A stretch of 64,000 nt of DNA. It comes from Virgibacillus sp. SK37. GTDB lineage: Bacteria > Bacillota > Bacilli > Bacillales > Amphibacillaceae. Location: assembly GCF_000725285.1 (NCBI RefSeq), contig NZ_CP007161.1, positions 915,911-979,910 of the forward strand, in the 5' to 3' direction. Numbering within the stretch: the stretch's first letter is position 1; every line of letters starts with the position of its first letter. Below are positions 35,645 to 45,224 of the stretch, one piece after another. The notes beneath the pieces are model-generated. The model did no database searches, had not been told where the DNA came from, and worked only from the letters and a program-made list of their open reading frames with translations. A program made the position numbers and the translations under genes.

Positions 35645-35748
35645 TGTAAATTCCTCCTTGAAGTCTTAAAATGTGTTCTAAATCTATAGTTAATAGTAAG
35701 CTTAAAGCAATTCACACTATAGATGCGATGTAACAAGTAATCTTCTAA

Positions 35749-35855
35749 TTATTAACAAAGGCATTATTATTGGGAAGATAACAGAAATAGATAAGTTGGT
35801 GAGGTAGGCCCCATTGATTTCTGTAGCGGTGTTATTTAGCCATTTTGGATTAACG
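35749..35855. repeat. Internally deleted copy of the dispersed repeat
   Basis: ATTATTAACAAAGGC, AACAGAAATAGATA, GGTGAGGTAGGCC, CATTGATTTC and then at once TGTAGCGGTGTTATTTAGCC. These are the left flank and right edge seen in copy 1 (8363-8436 and 8723-8750) with the ~287-base GC-rich core missing. The rest of 35645-36113 is AT-rich and shows no gene. Confidence 0.8.
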
Positions 35856-36113
35856 AATTAATAAGTTTTCTCTCCTTCGCATATTCCTCCAACTATGTAC
35901 TATTATGCATTGTCGATCATTTTCCCCTCACCAATACATAGTAGAACCTATAATTATTTATTCTGTATTTATTATTAAAATCCTGCAAAGAAAGTAAATT
36001 TCACAAGTGAATTGCTAATTCATTCATCCTATTTGTGAGGATAAATGATAAAATAAAAAATTGAAACATAATTCCATGTATTTACGTAAGAAGAAGTGGG
36101 GAGGAGAGGTAGA

Positions 36114-37013
36114 ATGGTCTTACAATTAAAGAAAGTGACAAAAAGATTTGGTAAACACACAGCAGTTGACCAGCTTTCATTAGAAATACCTGAAAAAGAA
36201 ATGTTTGGATTTTTAGGTGGAAATGGGGCTGGGAAAACAACTACATTCCGAATGATTCTCGGACTGCTAGACGCAACAGAGGGGGAAATTTCCTGGAATG
36301 GTGAAACAATAAACTACAATAAAAGTCATTTGATCGGATATTTACCGGAGGAGAGAGGTTTATATCCCAAGCTCACAGTAAAGGAGCAACTTATTTATTT
36401 AGGAAAATTAAGAGGGATGCGCAAGAATGAGGTTCTTACTGGTTTAAAAAGCTGGCTTGACCGATTTCAGGTTCCTGAGTATTTAAATAAAAAGGTAGAA
36501 GAGCTCTCGAAAGGGAACCAGCAGAAAATTCAGTTTATCTCAGCTATTCTTCATAAGCCAAAGCTTCTTATTCTTGATGAACCATTTTCCGGTTTAGATC
36601 CAATTAATGTAGAAATGCTGAAAGAAGCTGTAGTGGATTTGAAGGAACAGGGCACGTCTATCGTATTTTCTTCACATCGTATGGAGCATGTGGAAGAATT
36701 ATGTGAACAATTATGTATTCTGCATAAGGGCAAGCAAGTCGTTCAGGGTTCATTAAAAGAAATTAAACGATCCTTTGGTAAGAAAAACTTAATCGTTCAT
36801 GCAGAATTTCCGGTGGAATTTTTAGCAGATCTTCCTGGAGTCCTTCACTATAAGAAGGTTATGGAAGGGTGCGAGCTGCAAATTGAACAGGAAGCAGCAT
36901 CACAAGAGATATTTCAGGCATTACAGGGAAGAGGCTTTGTACGCAAATTTGAAATAGAAGAGCCTTCTTTAAATGATATTTTTATTGAGAAAGTAGGTGC
37001 TTCTTATGAATAA
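36114..37013 (+). CDS. yhaQ: NatA-like sodium/drug ABC exporter ATPase YhaQ
   Basis: A 299-residue ATPase: Walker A GGNGAGKTT (35-43), signature LSKGNQQK, Walker B LLILDEPFSGLDP and H-loop SSHRME. The C-terminal 80 residues form the domain typical of NatA-type exporters. It pairs with YhaP (NatB-like). ATG 36114 follows GGGGAGGAGAGG; a longer frame from 36096 overlaps that site. YhaQ ends inside the first codons of yhaP. Confidence 0.9.
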   Translation: MVLQLKKVTKRFGKHTAVDQLSLEIPEKEMFGFLGGNGAGKTTTFRMILGLLDATEGEISWNGETINYNKSHLIGYLPEERGLYPKLTVKEQLIYLGKLRGMRKNEVLTGLKSWLDRFQVPEYLNKKVEELSKGNQQKIQFISAILHKPKLLILDEPFSGLDPINVEMLKEAVVDLKEQGTSIVFSSHRMEHVEELCEQLCILHKGKQVVQGSLKEIKRSFGKKNLIVHAEFPVEFLADLPGVLHYKKVMEGCELQIEQEAASQEIFQALQGRGFVRKFEIEEPSLNDIFIEKVGASYE

Positions 37014-38256
37014 ATTTTGGATCATTCTTTCACATACATATATGTCTCGAGTGAAAACAAAATCATTTCTAATCAGTACACTGATAACACTGCTACTTAT
37101 CGTAGGAATGGCTAATTTTCAACATATTGTGGACATATTTGCAGACGATCAAGCTGAAAAAATTGCCGTAATTGATGAAACGAATGAACTATTTGATCCG
37201 CTTAATCAACAAGTGGAAAACACGGATGAAAATTATGAACTCATTTCATATGAGGGTACAATAGAGGATGGAAAAAATGCTGTGCAGGAGGAAGAGTATA
37301 GTGCCTTGCTTGTCTTAAATTATACTGACAGCATGCTGCCGAAAGCGTCTTACTTTGCGAATAATATTTCTGAAGCAGGGAAACAAATGGCGCTGACACA
37401 GCAATTGCAACAATTAAAAATTTCAATGGCTACAGAGCAGTCAGGTATAAGTGAAGAGATGCTGGCAATGATCAATGCCCCAGTAGAGTTCCAGGCAGAC
37501 GCACTTGATAAAAGCGCTAAAACGGATGAAGAATTAAATCAGGCAAGAGGAATTGTATATGTCATGTTATTTTTGTTATATATGTCCGTGATGCTTTATG
37601 GCCAAATGATCGCAACAGATGTGGCGACAGAAAAATCCTCACGTGTCATGGAGATCCTAGTATCAAGTGCATCTCCCGTGACTCATATGTTTGCAAAAAT
37701 AGTTGGTATTGCGTTACTAGGGCTTACACAAGTCATCTTATTTATTGGGGTAGGTTATTTGTTAATCTCAAGCAAAAAGGATGAACTTACCGGCGGCTTT
37801 TTTGAAATATTTGGCATACAGGATACCTCGCCGACAGTTTATCTCTACGCTATTTTGTTCTTTGTATTAGGCTATCTTTTATATGCTACTCTTGCTGCTA
37901 TGCTTGGGTCTTTAGTAAGCAGAGTGGAGGATGTTCAGCAATTAATTATGCCTATGGTTTTCCTAATACTTATTGCTTTCTTTATCGCGATGTTTGGAAT
38001 TGGAACTCCAGATTCCGGGTTGGTGAGAATCAGCTCTTTCATCCCTTTCTTTGCCCCAATGGTAATGTTCCTGCGTGTTGGGATGCTTGATGTACCGGCA
38101 TGGGAGGTTTCACTTTCAATCGGTATTTTAATTGCATCTATCATTCTGTTAGCAATTATAGGTGCAAGAGTTTATAAAGGTGGCGTACTTATGTATGGAC
38201 GCTCCAGTTCATTAAAAGATTTAAAAAAGGCAATTGTTTTATCGAAAAAAGAATAG
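37006..38256 (+). CDS. yhaP: NatB-like ABC exporter permease YhaP
   Basis: A 416-residue ABC-2 permease: a first helix at about 20-40, a long outside loop (about 45-180), then five or more helices (185-210, 225-250, 285-315, 320-345, 365-395). The motif ATDVATEKSSRVMEILVSS is common in NatB-type proteins. With YhaQ it should export Na+ or a small molecule. ATG 37006 overlaps the yhaQ stop. Terminator after the gene. Confidence 0.88.
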   Translation: MNKFWIILSHTYMSRVKTKSFLISTLITLLLIVGMANFQHIVDIFADDQAEKIAVIDETNELFDPLNQQVENTDENYELISYEGTIEDGKNAVQEEEYSALLVLNYTDSMLPKASYFANNISEAGKQMALTQQLQQLKISMATEQSGISEEMLAMINAPVEFQADALDKSAKTDEELNQARGIVYVMLFLLYMSVMLYGQMIATDVATEKSSRVMEILVSSASPVTHMFAKIVGIALLGLTQVILFIGVGYLLISSKKDELTGGFFEIFGIQDTSPTVYLYAILFFVLGYLLYATLAAMLGSLVSRVEDVQQLIMPMVFLILIAFFIAMFGIGTPDSGLVRISSFIPFFAPMVMFLRVGMLDVPAWEVSLSIGILIASIILLAIIGARVYKGGVLMYGRSSSLKDLKKAIVLSKKE

Positions 38257-38272
38257 TTAATAAGGTAAGTCA

Positions 38273-38334
38273 AAAGCCGAACTGTGTTCCGAAACTTTTT
38301 AATTATGTTTCGAAGCATGCCGGCTTTTTTTATT
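38273..38334 (+). terminator. Intrinsic terminator of yhaQP
   Basis: AAAAGCCG / CGGCTTTT outer stem with inner TTCCGAAAC / GTTTCGAA, T7. Confidence 0.78.
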
Positions 38335-38365
38335 CTATAGTTCTGGTATATATGTGGGGGTTGTT

Positions 38366-38864
38366 CAATGATTCGGAAAATAGATAAACTGCGACGTAAC
38401 TGTAAGTATTGTAAATTACTGTTTCTAAAAGGTACACTACTAAAATATATTTTAATACGTTTTGATGATCATCAACCGCCATTGATTTCCATTACAGATG
38501 AACGCTTTCCGCCGGCATGGCTTCAGCCGCTTCCTCCGCTACGCACCGTTTAGTGTCTTCAACTCATGCTATTCCGGCAGGAGTCGCCCCCTTCCGCTCC
38601 AATCAATTGGAATGGCTTTTCGATTTTAAAGAGCTAGAATACAGTCTTTAGCGGAGGGGAAATATGTAGACTCCAGCGGGAAAAGCGAGACTAGCGAGAC
38701 CCCGCAGAACGGGACGTTAGTGAAGTTCGAGGAGGCTCGCAGGCCGCCCGCGGAAAGCGAAATATTTCCCCGTAGCGGTGATTAACGCAGTCTCTATATT
38801 CTTAGTTACGTCACAGTTTATTCCAACTATCAATGAACAAAATACGTTTGTACCCCAACATTTG
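38366..38864. repeat. Dispersed non-coding repeat, copy 3 (complete)
   Basis: A full ~500-base element. Left flank TTCAATGATT..AATAGATAAACTGCGACG; core from GAACGCTTTCCGCCGG through TTCCGGCAGGAGTCGCC and CCAATCAA to GGAAATATGTAGACTCC, GCGAGACTAGCGAGACC, GAGGCTCGCAGGCCGCC and CCGTAGCGGTGATTAACGC; right edge ACGTTTGTACCCCAACATTTG (38844-38864). A 61-codon frame inside the element (38368-38553) reads repeat sequence and is not a gene. The gap 38257-38968 holds the terminator and this element only. Confidence 0.82.
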
Positions 38865-38968
38865 CAGGAACACCTATTTTATCTGAGTATCCCATTCAGC
38901 GAACGTGCATTCGTGTCTTGTTTTTGGTAAAATAAACATACGGAATATACAAAAAAGGAGGATTGACC

Positions 38969-40195
38969 TTGGTTAAACAAATTTCTTTTCTTCATGCTGC
39001 AGATTTGCATCTAGATAGCCCCTGTAAAGGCTTGTCTTACACCCCTTCAAATATATTTGAACAAATCAGGGAGAGTACTTTTCAAGCACTCGATCATCTT
39101 GTTGATGCAGCCATTAGAAAGCAGGTTGATTTTGTTTTAATTACTGGCGATTTGTTTGATAATGAGCGACAAAGCTTGAAAGCACAAGTCAGGTTGAAGC
39201 GGGCATTTGAAAAATTGGAAGAGTATCATATAAATGTCTATATGTCCTATGGAAACCATGATTACATAAAAGGGAACATCCACCCGGTCACTTATCCATC
39301 TAATGTTTACATATTTCCAGATGAGAAAGTTAGTAATTTTACTTATATAAGAAATGAAGAAAAGCTAGCAGCTATATATGGATTCAGTTATGAAAACAAA
39401 GCAGTACTTCATAATAAGGTTTCCGAGTATGAAATAAAGGACGAGACGATCCCATTTCATATTGGTATGCTTCATGGCAGTATTCAAAATAACACGGAGC
39501 ATGATCACTATGCCCCTTTCCAATTAAGTGAGTTGGAAGGAAGAAATTTTCATTATTGGGCGCTTGGTCATATTCATAAAAGACAGATTTTAAAAGAAGA
39601 CCCCCCGATCGTTTATTCAGGTAATATACAAGGGCGTCATCGAAAGGAAACGGGTGAAAAAGGATGTTATCACGTTATATTGACAGAAAACGATGTAGAA
39701 ATGACTTTCATTCCTTTACAGGCAATCAAATTTACCTCTATTAAAGTCGATGTTGATGATTGCAATGATATTTTTGAGTTGGAAAAGAAGCTTCAAACTA
39801 AATTAGAACAAATAAGTACTGAAGTTCCGGCTCTGCTTGAGCTTACTCTTTTAAGTACAAATGAAATTGTTAAACAATGGTACAGGGAAAATTTGCTCGA
39901 TGAGGTTATAGAATTGATTAATGAGCCGGCGATAGTGAAGCATAATTGGTTCTATATCTATAAATACAAAGGAAAAATAACCTCCCCGTTCAAATCTAAG
40001 AATTCGTATACAGGCGATCCCTTTACTGGAGAATTGCTCCATCAAGGAGATAATTTCCCGGTAAAATCATCTATTGGAGAATTATATCTGCAGAAAAAGG
40101 CGCGAAGATACTTGGAAGCCTTAAGTACAGAAGAAGAAGAAACGATTAAACAGGAAGCGTTAGAATTAGTAATAAATGAGCTTCATAGGAAATGA
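38969..40195 (+). CDS. yhaO: SbcD-like DNA exonuclease / metallophosphatase YhaO
   Basis: A 408-residue calcineurin-type phosphoesterase with the motifs ADLHLDSP, TGDLFDN, YGNHDYIKG, LHG and GHIHKRQ; the C-terminal 130 residues are the extra domain of the YhaO/SbcD group. It should cut DNA together with the large ATPase YhaN, like SbcD with SbcC or Mre11 with Rad50. The TTG at 38969 is well spaced from AAAGGAGGA; the TTG at 38963 is too close. yhaN starts 11 bases after the stop. Confidence 0.88.
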   Translation: MVKQISFLHAADLHLDSPCKGLSYTPSNIFEQIRESTFQALDHLVDAAIRKQVDFVLITGDLFDNERQSLKAQVRLKRAFEKLEEYHINVYMSYGNHDYIKGNIHPVTYPSNVYIFPDEKVSNFTYIRNEEKLAAIYGFSYENKAVLHNKVSEYEIKDETIPFHIGMLHGSIQNNTEHDHYAPFQLSELEGRNFHYWALGHIHKRQILKEDPPIVYSGNIQGRHRKETGEKGCYHVILTENDVEMTFIPLQAIKFTSIKVDVDDCNDIFELEKKLQTKLEQISTEVPALLELTLLSTNEIVKQWYRENLLDEVIELINEPAIVKHNWFYIYKYKGKITSPFKSKNSYTGDPFTGELLHQGDNFPVKSSIGELYLQKKARRYLEALSTEEEETIKQEALELVINELHRK

Positions 40196-40206
40196 GGTGA
40201 TAAATA

Positions 40207-43149
40207 ATGAAATTTATAAGTGCGACGATAAATGGTTTTGGTAAATGGGTGGATCAGTCATTTCATTTCTATAATGATGGCGTTAATTGTATTTATGGAG
40301 AGAATGAATCCGGGAAATCCACTTTACATCTTTTCATATTATTCATGTTATTTGGACTACCTCCAAAACAACGTAATTTCTATCGTCCGAAAACAAGTGG
40401 AACTTTAGGAGGGCGGCTTACGCTTGAAGCTAAACATACAGGCAGGTTTACCATTGAACGATTTGATGGGGTACGCAATGGTTCAGCACTTTGTTATACA
40501 GAAGATGGCTCACAACATGATGAAGAATGGCTTGCGGAAACCCTGCAAGGTATTTCCTCTACTACATATCAATCTATTTTTTCTTTTTCTGCTGATGATT
40601 TAAATGACTTCAGGAACATGAAGGAAGATGATTTGGGAGAAGTGTTGCTTGGAATTGGTTTAACTGGCTCAACAGCTATTCAATCTGTCGAAAAGATGCT
40701 CGATAATAAAATTGGTGACCTGTTCAAACCGTATGGCAAAAAGCCACTGATCAACCAAGAGCTAGATCAGATGGCGTTACTACATAAAGAAGTGCGTCAA
40801 TCAGCAACAGAGGAAAAGGTATATCAGAACAAAAATTTGGAGTCAGATAAATTATCTCAGGATATTCAAACATTGGAGGAGCGAGTAAGACAATTATATA
40901 GCGAGCGAATGGAGCTGGAAAGAAAACAACAAGCACTACCAGTTATGAAGCAATATCGTGAACTTAGAGAAAACCTTAATGAGCTCCCCGACTCGATTCC
41001 ATTTCCAGAGGATGGATTAACTCGTTATGAAAAAGTAAAAAACGAAGTTCTCCCTCTACGAAGCGAACTTTCTTTTCTTACCGCCAATGAAAAGACCTAT
41101 GAAAATAGAATTACCATATTACTAGAAGAGCTTCCAACTGAAGAGAGATACAAAAAGGCAGCTAAATTAGTAAAGTTAAAAGAAGATTACACCTCTTTCG
41201 TAAGAGAAAGAGAAAATTGGCAGAGCCAGCTGAATAAATTACAAAATCGTTTAAAAATGGAAATTAACCAGTTAAACATTGGTATAGGTATGGAAGATTT
41301 AGAAGAATTCCATCTTCCCTTCCATACTGAAAAAAACTGGAACCAATTAAAAACATCATCAAGTGATTTGAAAAAAGAATCAATACAACTGCAACAAGAA
41401 CAAAAAGAGTTAACAAATCAACGTATGTATATGATGAATCAAATTGGTGAACTGGAAGATCAATTGTTGGACCCTCACCATGTAAGCAAGATCAAAGAAA
41501 AATTACGATTATCTACAGAAAATGAACTTATCCAGCGACTTTCCATGCAATTAACTAAAAAGAAAATAAAGTGGGAAAAAGAAAAAGAAAAGAAGAAGAA
41601 ATATGCGTCTATAGGATTATGGGGGAGTATATTCATCGCTCTTATTCTAGGCATAACTGCTATGTTAGCAGACCGTTCCATTTTTTATGTAGGGACGGTA
41701 GCTATGTTAATTATTGGATTACTACAAAGAGTATTATTCCATCGCTATTTGGATGGAATGGAAAAAATAATCGGTACGGAGGAAATGCAAGCAACAAATA
41801 TAGCTATAGAGGATGAGGAGAGGAAGGAAGCGGAGCATTTGCTGGCCTCTTATGAAAATACGAAAAAAGATATAGCTACGTTGGAAGAAAACTTAAAATC
41901 AATTGAATTGGCATTGGTCAAATGGAATGAAAAGAATAAGCTTAACAAAGATGCACACCATACGTTGGAAAGCAAAATAAAGCAACAAATCGATCTCTAT
42001 CCATTTCTTTTGCATGTCGAAATAGATTATTGGCCAGAATTATACCATAACCTAAAACATATTGTTACGTTGGGTCATGAGGCAGGAGAAATAAAAGAGA
42101 ATATCAGGCTTCTTAAAGAAAAAAAGAAGAAGATTCAATTTGAATTAAACCAGTTTTCAGGCTCAGAAAATGGGGAATGGACAGAAAAGACCATTAAAGA
42201 CCAACTGAGGGAGCTAGAGCTATTCACCACGGATTATAACTCTAATCTAGAAAAGATAAAGCAGTATAGACAGCAATTACATGAAAACAAGGAACAACAA
42301 CATGCTGTAAAAGAAAAGCTTAGACCTTATGAAACAGAAATAAAGCAACTGTTTGAAGTGGCACAAGTGGATAAAGAGGATACGTATTACTTTAAAGCAA
42401 GGCAACTACAGGAAAAGCAAGAATTGGAAAAGGAAAAGACTACCTTAGCAAGACAACTTAATAACTTTTTTGATGATCAAGAGGAGGACCACTCCCTGGA
42501 GTGGCAGGAAGAGGAATTAGCAAGCAGATCTCAGCAGATTAAAAAAGAAGAAATTGAACTGCAAAAAAATATTGAGAAGAAACGTCAGGAATTAGCCAAT
42601 ATTCGTGCAGAGATTTTACAGATGGAAACCTCTGAAACTCACTCTTATAAATTGCACCAATATGAAATGAAAAAAGAAAGAGTGAATGAGCTTGCGAAGG
42701 AATGGGCTGTTCTGAAGACAGCAAAAGAAATGTTATCAGAAACGAAAAGAAATTATCGGGATATTTACTTGTCTAAAGTAATCCAACAAACGATTTACTA
42801 TTTCGGTTTTTTAACAGATGGTCGCTATAAGGATGTTCATCCACCAGCAGATGGGCAGGCATTTTATGTTGTGACACAGGATGATATACATTTTGATGTG
42901 AATGAATTATCCAAGGGTACAGTAGATCAGTTATATATTTCACTTCGTTTTGCAGTAAGTGAGGTAATGAGTAATGAATTTAAATTACCGATAATTATGG
43001 ATGACGCATTTATTCACTTTGACATGGAGCGAGCAGAAAGAATAACTGAAATTATAAAAAGGATTGGTAGTAAGCAGCAAGTACTTCTTTTTACATGTAA
43101 ACATAATGTGAGGGAATTTTTTGAAAATGAAAACATTATCCGGTTGTAA
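40207..43149 (+). CDS. yhaN: SbcC/Rad50-like ATPase YhaN
   Basis: A 980-residue protein. N-terminal half-ATPase with Walker A GENESGKST (34-42); long coiled coils (about 170-450 and 540-860, rich in K/E/Q heptads); C-terminal half with signature-like ELSKGTVDQLYISLR and Walker B PIIMDDAFIHFD. Unlike Rad50 there is no CxxC zinc hook at the mid-point; instead two hydrophobic helices lie at about 470-515 (IGLWGSIFIALILGITAML and SIFYVGTVAMLIIGLL), so the tip may sit in the membrane. GAGGTGATA precedes the ATG. Forms a pair with YhaO. Confidence 0.88.
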   Translation: MKFISATINGFGKWVDQSFHFYNDGVNCIYGENESGKSTLHLFILFMLFGLPPKQRNFYRPKTSGTLGGRLTLEAKHTGRFTIERFDGVRNGSALCYTEDGSQHDEEWLAETLQGISSTTYQSIFSFSADDLNDFRNMKEDDLGEVLLGIGLTGSTAIQSVEKMLDNKIGDLFKPYGKKPLINQELDQMALLHKEVRQSATEEKVYQNKNLESDKLSQDIQTLEERVRQLYSERMELERKQQALPVMKQYRELRENLNELPDSIPFPEDGLTRYEKVKNEVLPLRSELSFLTANEKTYENRITILLEELPTEERYKKAAKLVKLKEDYTSFVRERENWQSQLNKLQNRLKMEINQLNIGIGMEDLEEFHLPFHTEKNWNQLKTSSSDLKKESIQLQQEQKELTNQRMYMMNQIGELEDQLLDPHHVSKIKEKLRLSTENELIQRLSMQLTKKKIKWEKEKEKKKKYASIGLWGSIFIALILGITAMLADRSIFYVGTVAMLIIGLLQRVLFHRYLDGMEKIIGTEEMQATNIAIEDEERKEAEHLLASYENTKKDIATLEENLKSIELALVKWNEKNKLNKDAHHTLESKIKQQIDLYPFLLHVEIDYWPELYHNLKHIVTLGHEAGEIKENIRLLKEKKKKIQFELNQFSGSENGEWTEKTIKDQLRELELFTTDYNSNLEKIKQYRQQLHENKEQQHAVKEKLRPYETEIKQLFEVAQVDKEDTYYFKARQLQEKQELEKEKTTLARQLNNFFDDQEEDHSLEWQEEELASRSQQIKKEEIELQKNIEKKRQELANIRAEILQMETSETHSYKLHQYEMKKERVNELAKEWAVLKTAKEMLSETKRNYRDIYLSKVIQQTIYYFGFLTDGRYKDVHPPADGQAFYVVTQDDIHFDVNELSKGTVDQLYISLRFAVSEVMSNEFKLPIIMDDAFIHFDMERAERITEIIKRIGSKQQVLLFTCKHNVREFFENENIIRL

Positions 43150-43170
43150 AATACTATTCGCATAAATTCA

Positions 43171-43191
43171 CAAATAATGATAAACTATTTG
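43171..43191. promoter_or_regulatory. Weak inverted repeat before the GbsR-type gene
   Basis: CAAATA and TATTTG arms with a 9-base gap, 30 bases before the start. Could be an autoregulatory site; not similar to the opuA palindrome. Confidence 0.25.
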
Positions 43192-43222
43192 CAGATTATA
43201 ATTGCAGGTGGAGGGACATCCA

Positions 43223-43768
43223 TTGCCAGAGGAAAAAGACTTAAAAGAATGGGAAAAATATGACGAGACAATAGAAAAGTTTATTCAGGTGATAGCTAAA
43301 AATATGAATTTATATGGCATCACTTCTTCTGTTGGGAGACTATATGGTGTGCTGTATTTCTCAGACAATCCAATGACATTAGATGATATGAGAGATGCAC
43401 TTGAAATGAGTAAAACAAGTATGTCAACAGGGGTTCGGACATTATCTGATATGAAAATGGTTGAATCCACATTTAAAAAAGGGATAAGGAAAGACTTATA
43501 CCGTTCTGAGGAAGATTGGTATAAATCATTTACTTCCCTTTTTGGCAACCGGTGGCGGCAATATACAGAAACGAATATAGAAGAAGCAGATGAAACTATT
43601 GCTGAATTGGAACAAATAATAAGTAAAACAGATAATGAAGAATTAATAGAGAAAGTCAAATCAGATATAGACCGACTTGAGTACGCTAAAAATTATTATG
43701 AATGGCTAATGACTTTTATCCAGGTAATAGAGTCGGGCAAAATATTTGATTATATACCTAAGAAATAA
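43223..43768 (+). CDS. GbsR/MarR-type transcriptional regulator (paralogue 1)
   Basis: A 181-residue regulator of the GbsR group: winged helix with YGITSSVGRLYGVLYFSDNPMTLDDMRDALEMSKTSMSTGVRTL (about 26-70), then VWKKG-like region FKKGIRKDLY and a helical C-terminus. GbsR in B. subtilis senses choline and represses gbsAB/opuB. Here it lies between yhaN and yhaM, not next to a transporter, so its target is unknown. TTG 43223 follows GGTGGAGGG; the upstream TTG at 43202 lacks a site. Confidence 0.82.
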   Translation: MPEEKDLKEWEKYDETIEKFIQVIAKNMNLYGITSSVGRLYGVLYFSDNPMTLDDMRDALEMSKTSMSTGVRTLSDMKMVESTFKKGIRKDLYRSEEDWYKSFTSLFGNRWRQYTETNIEEADETIAELEQIISKTDNEELIEKVKSDIDRLEYAKNYYEWLMTFIQVIESGKIFDYIPKK

Positions 43769-43778
43769 ATAAACAACA

Positions 43779-43836
43779 AAGAACTGACATTGAAATATGG
43801 CTATGGTTAGCCTGTTTTAGAGTCAGTTTTCTTTTT
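43779..43836 (+). terminator. Intrinsic terminator of the GbsR-type gene
   Basis: AGAACTGAC / GTCAGTTTT stem with a large inner loop and T5 afterwards. Confidence 0.6.
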
Positions 43837-43842
43837 AGCAGT

Positions 43843-43861
43843 AAAGGCGCTTGCGCTTTTT
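43843..43861 (+). promoter_or_regulatory. Small GC-rich hairpin before yhaM
   Basis: AAAGGCGCTTGCGCTTTTTT: a 4-6 bp stem with a very small loop and a T6 run, 20 bases before the yhaM start. It may be a weak terminator or an mRNA 5'-end stabiliser. Confidence 0.35.
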
Positions 43862-43880
43862 TAGTAGGGGAGGAAACGAT

Positions 43881-44825
43881 ATGATCAAAGGGATTGGCAC
43901 TACAGCTATCGGGGAGTCTTTTGAAGGTTATATGTTAATTAAAGATGCAATAAAAGGGGTCACCAGTAACGGGAAACCATTCTTAACCCTTATGCTACGA
44001 GATAAAACAGGGGAGATAGAAGCTAAACTATGGGATACTACAAAGGAAGATGAAGCTGTATGTGTGCCTGAACAAATTATTAAGCTGGCTGGAGAAATAA
44101 ATCAGTTTCGTGGAAAGGCACAATTAAAAATACTTTCTTTTCGCCCATCCCAGCCAACAGACGATGTTCATGTATCTGATTTTGTGGAAAAGGCACCGGT
44201 AGAGAAAGAAGAATTAACCGAGAAATTAACAGAGGCAATTTTTGAAATGCAAAATCCTGCGCTACAACGTCTTGTCAGAGCTTTTATAAGAAAGTATCAA
44301 GAAGATTTATTAGTATATCCTGCAGCAACCAAAAACCATCATGAGTATGTCTCTGGATTGGCACACCATATTGTCAGTATGCTTGCAATTGCCAGGGAAT
44401 TGCATAAGCTTTATCCTGAGATGAATAAAGACTTGTTATATGCTGGGATTATTTTACACGATTTAGGTAAACTGAAAGAGCTCTCCGGTGTTGTAACGAC
44501 CAGTTATACATTAGAAGGCAAGCTGCTTGGCCATATACCAATGATGGTAGAAGAAATAGGCTTGATGGCTAAAGAGTTGCAAATTGAAGGAGAAGAGGTA
44601 ACAATCCTACAGCATTTAATCCTATCCCATCATGGAAAAGCGGAGTGGGGAAGTCCTAAGCCTCCATTAGTAAGAGAAGCGGAAGTCTTACACTTAATAG
44701 ATTTAATGGATGCAAAATTAAATATGATGAATCGCGCATTGAGTAAAGTGAAACCCGGAGAGTTTACCGAGCGAATGTTTGCAATGGATAATCGGTCTTT
44801 TTATAAACCTATATTTGAAAAATAA
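43881..44825 (+). CDS. yhaM: 3'-5' exoribonuclease YhaM
   Basis: A 314-residue protein with an OB fold (about 10-95: [38 protein letters not shown]) and an HD domain (about 160-280) with HH in [10 protein letters not shown] and HDLGKL. YhaM degrades RNA and single-stranded DNA ends from 3' to 5'. ATG 43881 follows GGGGAGGAAACG; the frame from 43851 includes that site and is too long. yhaL follows. Confidence 0.92.
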   Translation: MIKGIGTTAIGESFEGYMLIKDAIKGVTSNGKPFLTLMLRDKTGEIEAKLWDTTKEDEAVCVPEQIIKLAGEINQFRGKAQLKILSFRPSQPTDDVHVSDFVEKAPVEKEELTEKLTEAIFEMQNPALQRLVRAFIRKYQEDLLVYPAATKNHHEYVSGLAHHIVSMLAIARELHKLYPEMNKDLLYAGIILHDLGKLKELSGVVTTSYTLEGKLLGHIPMMVEEIGLMAKELQIEGEEVTILQHLILSHHGKAEWGSPKPPLVREAEVLHLIDLMDAKLNMMNRALSKVKPGEFTERMFAMDNRSFYKPIFEK

Positions 44826-44897
44826 GAAGCAGTTGGTATTTTATTGATAACTTGTTCATATACATGGAGTAGAGATATGGACAAGGGAGGCTAAAGA

Positions 44898-45095
44898 ATG
44901 TTGCTGGGGATACCTTGGTGGGTTTTTATTATGATTGGTTTAATGTTTTTCTGCGGAATTATGGCATTTCGTGCCATGCAAGCGGAAAGAAGACTGGAGC
45001 AACAATTTATTGAAAAAGAAGGAAAAATATATATGGACCGGATGAAGGCTGAGATGGAAGCGAAACATGACAGCAAGCAACAAATGCATGGATGA
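44898..45095 (+). CDS. yhaL: Sporulation protein YhaL
   Basis: A 65-residue protein: one membrane helix (PWWVFIMIGLMFFCGIMAF) then a charged helix (RAMQAERRLEQQFIEKEGKIYMDRMKAEMEAKH). Matches B. subtilis YhaL, a sigmaE-dependent gene. AAGGGAGG precedes the ATG. Located between yhaM and prsA as in Bacillus. Function unknown. Confidence 0.85.
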   Translation: MLLGIPWWVFIMIGLMFFCGIMAFRAMQAERRLEQQFIEKEGKIYMDRMKAEMEAKHDSKQQMHG

Positions 45096-45184
45096 ATAAA
45101 AATATTCCGTGATGAGATTCTAACCATTTCTGGAGACGTATATGCTAAAGTTTTGTTTATGGCTATGATAAATTAAAAAACAGG

Positions 45185-45219
45185 AAACGGGCTGATACAT
45201 TTTGTATCAGCCCGTTTTG
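45185..45219. terminator. Bidirectional terminator between yhaL and prsA
   Basis: Perfect 15-bp stem (45185-45199 with 45203-45217), TTT loop; serves two convergent genes. Confidence 0.85.
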
Positions 45220-45224
45220 TGTAA

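Noticed and set aside
38368-38553. 61-codon frame in repeat copy 3
   Set aside because: It reads the repeat's flank and GC-rich core; copies elsewhere do not keep the frame.
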